The notes under the pieces are model-generated. The model made no database searches. It was not told the DNA's origin and saw nothing but the letters and a program-made list of their open reading frames with translations. Of a DNA stretch of 64,000 bases, positions 57,993 to 64,000 are shown in pieces. Each line of letters opens with the position of its first letter. Position 1 is the first letter of the stretch. Source of the DNA: Betaproteobacteria bacterium (GTDB taxonomy: Bacteria > Pseudomonadota > Gammaproteobacteria > Burkholderiales > Burkholderiaceae_C); contig JANXSZ010000011.1 in assembly GCA_025356445.1 (NCBI GenBank), positions 1-64,000 of the forward strand. Direction: 5' to 3'. The translations under genes and the position numbers were made by a program.

Positions 57993-58752
57993 ATCCCCGT
58001 CCTGCAAACGGCATCTGTGTTGCCATCACCGTGTGGAACATCACATTGGCTTCCAACGGCAAACTGGCCATATAAACCACTGACTGGCCGACGATAGCCA
58101 CGTCCATCAGCGGCTCTTTAGCGATGTCACCGTTGGCTTGCAAAATACCCGTTGCCATGCGTGCAGCCATCTCTGTCGCTGCATTACCAATGTCAATCTG
58201 CCCTACCGCAATGTTGTATTTGCGACCATCGAGTGAGGCTGTTTTGGTCAGGCCACTCACGCCGTGCTTGGTGGCCGTGTAGGCAATGGAGTTGGGGCGG
58301 GGCGTGGTAGCGGAGATAGAGCCGTTGTTGATGATGCGTCCACCCATGGGAGTTTGCGATTTCATCGCCTTGAAGGCCTGCTGAATACACAGAAACATGC
58401 CTGTCAGGTTAATGTCCACGACATTTTTCCACTGCTCAAACGTCAAGTCTTCCAATGGGATACCTGGTGCGCTGACGCCTGCATTGTTGAACAGCACGTC
58501 CACACGGCCAAAAGTTTGAATGGCAGTGGCAAACAATTGCGCCACAGATTCAGGCTTGGCCACATCGGTAGGCACCACCAAGCCATTGGCGGAATAGGCA
58601 GATTCGGCCAGCACCGTCTGCAGCGGCTCAGGTCGACGGCCCGCTAGGACAACTTTGTAGCCTGCGCCCAGCAGTGCCAACGCAGCGGCTTTACCGACGC
58701 CTGATCCTGCACCGGTCACGATGGCGATTTTGGGTTGAGATGATGATGACAT
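57991..58752 (-). CDS. Short-chain dehydrogenase/reductase
   Basis: The 253-residue classical SDR has [20 protein letters not shown] (cofactor loop), NNAGVSAPG, the Ser in [15 protein letters not shown] and the catalytic Tyr/Lys in [10 protein letters not shown]. The C-terminus lacks the common DGG motif and instead has [20 protein letters not shown], as in a group of SDRs of unknown substrate. It lies 44 bases past the RNase R stop on the same strand, so it may be read from that message. Function cannot be narrowed. Confidence 0.83.
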   Translation of the reverse strand: MSSSSQPKIAIVTGAGSGVGKAAALALLGAGYKVVLAGRRPEPLQTVLAESAYSANGLVVPTDVAKPESVAQLFATAIQTFGRVDVLFNNAGVSAPGIPLEDLTFEQWKNVVDINLTGMFLCIQQAFKAMKSQTPMGGRIINNGSISATTPRPNSIAYTATKHGVSGLTKTASLDGRKYNIAVGQIDIGNAATEMAARMATGILQANGDIAKEPLMDVAIVGQSVVYMASLPLEANVMFHTVMATQMPFAGRG

Positions 58753-58796
58753 TGGTCTTTTGTTTTATAGCTTGAAGAGAAGAAAGTAGCGCTTAT

Positions 58797-61097
58797 TCAG
58801 CGTCTGGGTTTGCGCTTTTTAGCCGTTGGTTTCTTGGCTGCGTCACGCACAGCTTGAATCGGTGAGCGAGGTGTTTGGCTTTGGCTACGGTCTTGCCCTC
58901 TTGAACTGGCACCACGTTTTTGCTGAGGTTGGTGACCCATGTTAGGCGCACCGCTCAAGCCAGAACCTTTACCCTTGCCGCCGCCATCAGATACGACACC
59001 CTTGTCTTTCAGCGCTCGGTTGACCAGCTCATCACCTTCGTGGACCAAGCGGAAGTCAATTTTCCGGCCATCCAAATCAACCCGGCTAACCTGCACGCGC
59101 ACGCGGTCACCCACGTGGTAGCGGATGCCGGTACGCTCACCACGCAGCTCTTGACGGGCTTCGTCAAAGCGGAAGTACTCACCACCTAACTCAGTAATGT
59201 GGACGAGGCCTTCCACATACATCGCGTCCAGCGTCACAAAGATGCCGAAACTGGTGGCAGTGCTGACAACGCCACCAAACTCCTCACCCAAATGCTCACG
59301 CATGTAGCTGCACTTGAGCCACGCTTCCACGTCCCGGCTGGCCTCGTCGGCACGGCGCTCATTGGCGCTGCAATGCAGGCCTGCTGCAGCCCAAGCCTGA
59401 ACTTCAGCGGTGAGTTTTTTAGGCGAGCCGGACTGCGCTTGGCCAGGTGCTTTGACTTTATTCGCCAAGCGTGCACCTTTTTCCAAGCGCAGCTTGAGCT
59501 TGGCATGGGCTTCGCCCGGTGTGGGCAAGGCGGGAAGCTGGTATTTGGTCTTGGCCAAAATGGCTTTGATGACGCGGTGCACCAACAAATCGGGGTAGCG
59601 ACGAATCGGGCTGGTGAAGTGGGTGTAAGCCTCGAACGCCAAGCCAAAGTGCCCCCCGTTTTGTGGGGTGTAAATGGCTTGCGACATGGAGCGCAGCAGC
59701 ATGGAATGCACTTGCTGGGCATCGGGCCGGTCTTTGGTGGCCTCGGCAATGGCGGCGAACTCAGCGGTGCTGGGGTCGTCGCTGATGGTCATGTTGATGC
59801 CCATGGCCTTGAGGTAGGCACGCAGCACCTCTTTCTTTTCAGCAGTAGGGCCTTCATGTACACGGAACAGGCCGGGGTGCTTGCCTTGGGCGATGAAATC
59901 GGCGCTACAGACATTGGCGGCAAGCATGGCCTCTTCAATCAGCTTGTGCGCATCGTTGCGGGTGCGAGGCACGATTTTTTCGATGCGACCATTGTCGTCA
60001 CAAATAATTTGCGTCTCGGTTGTCTCGAAATCAACGGCACCTCGGGTATGCCGGGCTTTGAGCAGCGCGTGGTAGACATCGTGCAGATTCAGCAGATCGT
60101 CGATGCGGGCTTTGCGCTTGGCCGCTTCTGGGCCTTTGGTGTTGGACAGTATGGCTGCCACTTCGGTGTAGGTGAAACGGGCATGGCTGAACATCACAGC
60201 GGGGTAAAACTGGTAAGCAGAAACGTCGCCATCCGCCGTCACCAGCATGTCGCACACCATGCACAGGCGCTCCACATCGGGGTTCAGAGAGCACAGGCCG
60301 TTGGAGAGCTTCTCGGGCAGCATGGGAATCACACGGCGGGGGAAGTAAACGCTGGTAGCGCGGTCGTAGGCATCAATGTCAATGGCTGAACCGGTTTCAA
60401 CATAGTTGCTCACGTCGGCAATCGCGACCAGCAGACGCCAGCCTTGGATGGCGGTCTTACCACGGCCAATTTTAGTGGGTTCGCAGTAGACGGCATCGTC
60501 AAAGTCGCGGGCGTCTTCGCCGTCGATCGTGACCAAAGGGATATCGGTCAAATCAATGCGCTGAAGTTTGTCCTGTGAGCGCACCTTGTCAGGCAGACTG
60601 CGGGCCTGGGCGAGGCAGGTAGGCGAGAACTCATGCGGCACGCTGTATTTGCGCACGGCGATTTCGATCTCCATACCAGGGTCTTCAATTTCACCCAACA
60701 CTTCCTTGACACGGCCCACAGGCTGGCCGTACAGCGAAGGAGGCTCGGTCAACTCCACCACCACGACTTGGCCGGGTTTGGCAGCACCAATGCCGTTTTT
60801 GGGAACCATCACATCCTGGCCATAACGCTTGTCTTCAGGGGCGAGCAGCCAAATGCCACTCTCAAACAGCAAGCGACCAATGATCGGGTGCACAGGGCGT
60901 TCGATGATTTCGGTGATGCGGCCCTCCGGGCGGCCTTTGCGGTCGGAGCGCACGATACGCACCTTGACCCGGTCTTTGTGCATCGCAGCACGCATCTCGT
61001 TGGGGGGGAGGTAGATGTCAGATTCGCCGTCATCACGGACGACAAAACCATGGCCATCACGATGGCCTTGGAGGGTGCCATCAACTTCATTCAGCAT
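58797..61097 (-). CDS. rnr: Ribonuclease R
   Basis: RNase R is a 3'-5' exoribonuclease that degrades structured RNA. The product, 766 residues from ATG 61097, has cold-shock RNA-binding domains (VQGHRDGHGFV-like LQGHRDGHGFVVRDDG), the RNB catalytic core with Asp residues in VTIDGEDARDFDDAVY, and an S1 domain (GVVSTATSFGIFVTLDAMYV). A basic low-complexity tail (KKPTAKKRKPRR) ends it. The N-terminal helix-turn-helix of E. coli RNase R is missing. ATG 61097 is the first start that avoids the divergent tRNA gene; no strong ribosome-binding site precedes it, so a nearby non-ATG start is possible. Confidence 0.92.
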   Translation of the reverse strand: MLNEVDGTLQGHRDGHGFVVRDDGESDIYLPPNEMRAAMHKDRVKVRIVRSDRKGRPEGRITEIIERPVHPIIGRLLFESGIWLLAPEDKRYGQDVMVPKNGIGAAKPGQVVVVELTEPPSLYGQPVGRVKEVLGEIEDPGMEIEIAVRKYSVPHEFSPTCLAQARSLPDKVRSQDKLQRIDLTDIPLVTIDGEDARDFDDAVYCEPTKIGRGKTAIQGWRLLVAIADVSNYVETGSAIDIDAYDRATSVYFPRRVIPMLPEKLSNGLCSLNPDVERLCMVCDMLVTADGDVSAYQFYPAVMFSHARFTYTEVAAILSNTKGPEAAKRKARIDDLLNLHDVYHALLKARHTRGAVDFETTETQIICDDNGRIEKIVPRTRNDAHKLIEEAMLAANVCSADFIAQGKHPGLFRVHEGPTAEKKEVLRAYLKAMGINMTISDDPSTAEFAAIAEATKDRPDAQQVHSMLLRSMSQAIYTPQNGGHFGLAFEAYTHFTSPIRRYPDLLVHRVIKAILAKTKYQLPALPTPGEAHAKLKLRLEKGARLANKVKAPGQAQSGSPKKLTAEVQAWAAAGLHCSANERRADEASRDVEAWLKCSYMREHLGEEFGGVVSTATSFGIFVTLDAMYVEGLVHITELGGEYFRFDEARQELRGERTGIRYHVGDRVRVQVSRVDLDGRKIDFRLVHEGDELVNRALKDKGVVSDGGGKGKGSGLSGAPNMGHQPQQKRGASSRGQDRSQSQTPRSPIQAVRDAAKKPTAKKRKPRR

Positions 61098-61188
61098 TCC
61101 GCTGGAAACGTTAATATTTTTGATACAATAATCCTCTTTCCTGAAATGGAAAAACTTACTACCAACTGTAGCAATACAGAAGTAAATT

Positions 61189-61273
<85 letters not shown>

Positions 61274-61308
61274 ATCATATCGGTAAATAACCGATTGAAT
61301 TGAATACC

Positions 61309-61347
61309 AAAAAAGCCGCAAGAATTAAAAGTTCTTGCGGCTTTTTT
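61309..61347. terminator. Bidirectional Rho-independent terminator after tRNA-Leu
   Basis: GCCGCAAGAA (61315-61324) and TTCTTGCGGC (61332-61341) form a perfect 10-bp stem with a seven-base loop, flanked by six A before and six T after. It works on paper in both directions, ending tRNA-Leu on the plus strand; it lies downstream of the Sel1-repeat gene on the minus strand. Confidence 0.92.
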
Positions 61348-61478
61348 CATATGCCGAAGTAAAGACCGGCACACCATAAAACGCAAATCCACACAAGATT
61401 CGGGTTGAAAAACAGGTTGCAAAATTTGCTGAATCTGCCCTGCTATCAGACCTAGTGGACTGAACCCCAGGGCAAAGC

Positions 61479-62324
61479 TCATTTTTTGGCAACCAGCGTG
61501 GTTGAAAATTTAGCCAGAGCAGGCCGTAAATTGTCAGGGCGGTTCATGTCCCGCGACAACTCTTGGGCTTTTTCAATGTCGGCACGTCCCATTGTGCTGT
61601 CCGCAACCCGCAAACTCTTGATGGCACTGGCATTTCCCTGCGCCTGCGCCAAATTATTGAACGCATAGGCCACAATGGCACTGGATGGCACACCTTGACC
61701 ACCGGCATACATGGTGCCCAAATTTGCTAACGCTGCGGCGTGGCCTTTTTCGGCGGCTTTCAGGTACCAACTCACAGCCTCTTTCGCGTCTTTGGGCACA
61801 GCCCGACCATTCGCGTAAAGCGCACCGATGTTGTTATAAGCGTCCAAATTGCCTTGTTCAGCAGCTTTGGTATACCAGATCAACGCTTGCGCATCGTCTT
61901 TTTTAACACCTCGGCCATTGGCGTAGAGCACACCAAGATGGTTTTGTGCGCCAACATGGCCAAGAGTAGCCGCTTTGGTCAGCCACACCAACGCCAGAGG
62001 CTCATCTTTGAGCACGCCAATACCGGCGTCATACACACGACCCAGGTTGTAGGCTGCGACGATGTCACCATTCTCAGCTGCACAGCGGTACCAAACTGCC
62101 GCCAGGTAATCGTCTTTAACCACACCCTGACCTGCGCTGTACATCGCACCCAGGTTGTTTTGTGCGCGGGCATCCCCTGCATTGGCCAGTGGCTTCCAGA
62201 CAGCAAAGGCTTCGTTGTAGTCTTTGGCGTTGTAAGCGGCTGTGCCCTCGTCATAGCCTGCGAAGGCACTGCTCGCAAAGGTAAAAATCACCGCCGCAGC
62301 AAGGCTGATAAAAATGGGTTTCAT
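61479..62324 (-). CDS. Secreted Sel1-repeat (TPR-like) protein
   Basis: The 281-residue precursor has a signal peptide (MKPIFISLAAAVIFTFASSAFA) followed by about six Sel1-like repeats of 36 residues, each with the pattern A-x2-NLGxMYxxGxGVxKD-x2-A-x2-WYxKAAExG (for example NNLGAMYSAGQGVVKDDYLA and NHLGVLYANGRGVKKDDAQA). Such solenoids mediate protein-protein contacts in the periplasm or at the cell surface. The final 60 residues are less regular. The partner is unknown. It lies 16 bases after rimO and is probably co-transcribed with it. Confidence 0.9.
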   Translation of the reverse strand: MKPIFISLAAAVIFTFASSAFAGYDEGTAAYNAKDYNEAFAVWKPLANAGDARAQNNLGAMYSAGQGVVKDDYLAAVWYRCAAENGDIVAAYNLGRVYDAGIGVLKDEPLALVWLTKAATLGHVGAQNHLGVLYANGRGVKKDDAQALIWYTKAAEQGNLDAYNNIGALYANGRAVPKDAKEAVSWYLKAAEKGHAAALANLGTMYAGGQGVPSSAIVAYAFNNLAQAQGNASAIKSLRVADSTMGRADIEKAQELSRDMNRPDNLRPALAKFSTTLVAKK

Positions 62325-62340
62325 GGAGAATTTACAGGTC

Positions 62341-63753
62341 TTAAATAGGCAAAGCCACCAAATCATGCCCGTTGGTTCCCACAATACGAGCCTTGGTGAA
62401 CTCACCGATTTTCATGGTTTTACTGATTTTTTCAGGCGGCAAGAGTTGCACGACACCATCAATTTCTGGCGCATCGGCATACGAACGCCCGACCCCACCA
62501 CGTCGACCTAAGCCTGGTGCGGAATCCACCAGCACCTGCATGGTCGCACCGATACGGCGGCGCAGTTTAGCCGCAGAAACCTCTTCGGCCACAGCCATAA
62601 AGCGCGCGCGACGCTCTTCACGCAGTTCGACAGGCAGCATCCCAGGAATCTCGTTCGCCGTAGCGCCTTCAACGGCACTGTAGGCAAAACAGCCAGCACG
62701 GTCAATTTGTGCTTCACGCAAAAACACCAGCAGGTCATCAAACTCGGCTTCGGTTTCACCTGGAAAACCTGCAATGAATGTGCTGCGAATCACGATTTCG
62801 GGACAAGCTTCACGCCAACGAGCGAGGCGTTCAAGATTTTTTTCACCGCTGGCAGGGCGCTTCATGCGGCGCAAGACATCAGGGTGACTGTGCTGAAAAG
62901 GCACGTCAAGGTAAGGAAGCACCGATCCAGTTGCCATCAGCGGAATAATTTCATCCACACTGGGGTAGGGATAAACATAGTGCAACCGTACCCAAGCACC
63001 ATAGGGCTCGGCAATTTCGCCCAAGGTCTTGACCAGCTCTAACATGCGGGTTTTGACGGGTTTGCCATCCCAAAAGCCGGTACGGTATTTCACGTCAACG
63101 CCATAGGCGGACGTATCTTGACTGATAACCAGCAGCTCTTTGACGCCACCTTCAAACAGCGCCCTCGCCTCACCAAGCACATCGCCAATCGGGCGCGACA
63201 CCAAATCGCCGCGCATGGACGGAATGATGCAAAAGGTACAGCGGTGGTTACAGCCTTCGCTGATCTTCAGGTAGGCGTAGTGCTTGGGCGTCAGCTTGAT
63301 GCCGGCAATACCAAAAGAATTGGGCACCAAATCCACAAACGGGTCATGCGGCTTGGGCAGGTGCAAATGCACAGCATCCATCACCTCCTGCGTGGCGTGG
63401 GGGCCAGTGACAGCCAACACGCTGGGGTGCATTTTTTTGACCAAATTGTCGCCACTGCTGGATGCGGTCTTGGCTCCCAGGCAACCGGTGACGATGACTT
63501 TGCCATTTTCAGCCAACGCTTCACCGATGGTGTCCAGGCTTTCACGCACAGCATCGTCGATGAAGCCACAGGTGTTAACGATCACCAGATCGGCACCCTG
63601 CAGGGATTTGGAGGTTTGGTAGCCCTCCGCACTCAGCTGAGTCAAGATAAGCTCAGAATCAGTTAGCGCTTTGGGGCAACCGAGGCTGATAAATCCGACC
63701 TTAGGTGCGGGTTTGGTGGACGGTGGGGGGGACAGTGTTTCGGCTTCGCTCAT
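62341..63753 (-). CDS. rimO: Ribosomal protein S12 methylthiotransferase RimO
   Basis: RimO adds a methylthio group to the conserved Asp of ribosomal protein S12 using two iron-sulfur clusters. The 470-residue protein has an N-terminal MTTase domain ([35 protein letters not shown]), the radical-SAM motif [15 protein letters not shown] with three cluster Cys, and a C-terminal TRAM domain of about 65 residues ([20 protein letters not shown]). The N-terminal Pro/Ser-rich lead of about 18 residues is not conserved. It lies between phaR and the Sel1 gene. Confidence 0.96.
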   Translation of the reverse strand: MSEAETLSPPPSTKPAPKVGFISLGCPKALTDSELILTQLSAEGYQTSKSLQGADLVIVNTCGFIDDAVRESLDTIGEALAENGKVIVTGCLGAKTASSSGDNLVKKMHPSVLAVTGPHATQEVMDAVHLHLPKPHDPFVDLVPNSFGIAGIKLTPKHYAYLKISEGCNHRCTFCIIPSMRGDLVSRPIGDVLGEARALFEGGVKELLVISQDTSAYGVDVKYRTGFWDGKPVKTRMLELVKTLGEIAEPYGAWVRLHYVYPYPSVDEIIPLMATGSVLPYLDVPFQHSHPDVLRRMKRPASGEKNLERLARWREACPEIVIRSTFIAGFPGETEAEFDDLLVFLREAQIDRAGCFAYSAVEGATANEIPGMLPVELREERRARFMAVAEEVSAAKLRRRIGATMQVLVDSAPGLGRRGGVGRSYADAPEIDGVVQLLPPEKISKTMKIGEFTKARIVGTNGHDLVALPI

Positions 63754-63826
63754 GCCTGTATTGTCGCTGGTCTGGCGCAGGATTTGTCAACAGCCATCCA
63801 TACCGTTGAATGTCGCCCTACGCCCT

Positions 63827-64000
63827 TCAACGCTTGGGTACAAAAGCCCCCAGTACCTGCTCAGCCTGCTTCTTCATCTGCTCTTGCATCTGGGTAATCA
63901 TGTTTTGCGACTGTTCAACATAGTTGCCCAGCACACCCTGCATCGCCGGTGGTGGAAAGCTCATGAACTGTGCCCATGATTCAGGTGTCAAGCCATTTTT
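63827..64000 (-). CDS. phaR: Polyhydroxyalkanoate synthesis regulator PhaR, C-terminal end (cut by window)
   Basis: Only the last 57 residues are inside the window. They read KNGLTPESWAQFMSFPPPAM, then a helix rich in Gln, Glu and Met (NYVEQSQNMITQMQEQMKKQ), ending LGAFVPKR. This matches the C-terminus of PhaR, the repressor that binds PHA granules and controls phasin and PHA genes. The N-terminal DNA-binding domain lies beyond the edge. Its presence implies that the organism makes polyhydroxyalkanoate. Confidence 0.82.
   Translation of the reverse strand, partial: KNGLTPESWAQFMSFPPPAMQGVLGNYVEQSQNMITQMQEQMKKQAEQVLGAFVPKR

Noticed and set aside
59199-60389. Plus-strand open frame of about 395 codons
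   Set aside because: It is antisense to the catalytic core of rnr and has no supporting motif or ribosome-binding site.

Overview
The window looks like a chromosome segment from a betaproteobacterium of the order Burkholderiales, most likely family Comamonadaceae (Rhodoferax/Polaromonas-like). This rests on the moderately high GC of the coding sequence, the order and wording of the housekeeping clusters (rpsB-tsf-pyrH-frr-uppS-cdsA-dxr-rseP-bamA-skp-lpxD-fabZ-lpxA-lpxB-rnhB; greA-carB-carA; rlmE-ftsH-folP-glmM), a PhaR-type polyhydroxyalkanoate regulator at the right edge, and a Bug-type periplasmic binding protein. The genus is an inference. I see no rRNA, CRISPR array, intact transposase or prophage.

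Layout. 1-2.5 kb: the C-terminal half of a sensor kinase, a tiny membrane protein and a lipase-like hydrolase. 2.6-11.9 kb: a polyol-use operon with binding protein, two permeases and ATPase of the sorbitol/mannitol type (smoEFGK), D-arabinitol 4-dehydrogenase (dalD), a short-chain dehydrogenase, an AraC-type regulator and xylulokinase (xylB). Together they would import a polyol, oxidise D-arabinitol to D-xylulose and feed xylulose 5-phosphate to the pentose phosphate pathway. 11.9-20.3 kb: uppP, a chemoreceptor, membrane and secreted proteins of unknown role, and a 2TM-protein/LytS-like kinase/LytTR-regulator trio. 20.3-24.6 kb: glnS, a DUF3455 lipoprotein, a helical phasin-like protein and a circularly permuted ribosome-assembly GTPase.

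24.6-26.4 kb is the most irregular stretch: about 700 bases without a convincing gene, a 33-bp near-perfect hairpin, then a response-regulator gene cut off after about 68 codons and joined out of frame to the C-terminal part of a PhoD-like phosphatase, apparently a deletion scar. 26.4-54.1 kb lies almost wholly on the minus strand and holds core genes for peptidoglycan precursors, folate, proteolysis, carbamoyl phosphate, lipid A, outer-membrane assembly, isoprenoid and phospholipid synthesis, and translation, with many stop/start overlaps that imply translational coupling.

54.3-58.8 kb: an amidase, a D-amino-acid dehydrogenase, a visibly AT-rich periplasmic alpha-carbonic anhydrase (probably acquired) and a second short-chain dehydrogenase. 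58.8-64 kb: RNase R, a divergent tRNA-Leu(CAG), a Sel1-repeat protein, rimO and the end of phaR.

I did not find a complete, clearly new multi-gene system. The items most worth a second look are the hairpin and gene-fusion scar near 25.2-25.5 kb, a 37-bp in-frame direct repeat inside the 2TM gene at 16.5 kb, the palindromic elements upstream of smoE, and the repeated TTTTGCATAAA elements upstream of the carbonic anhydrase.
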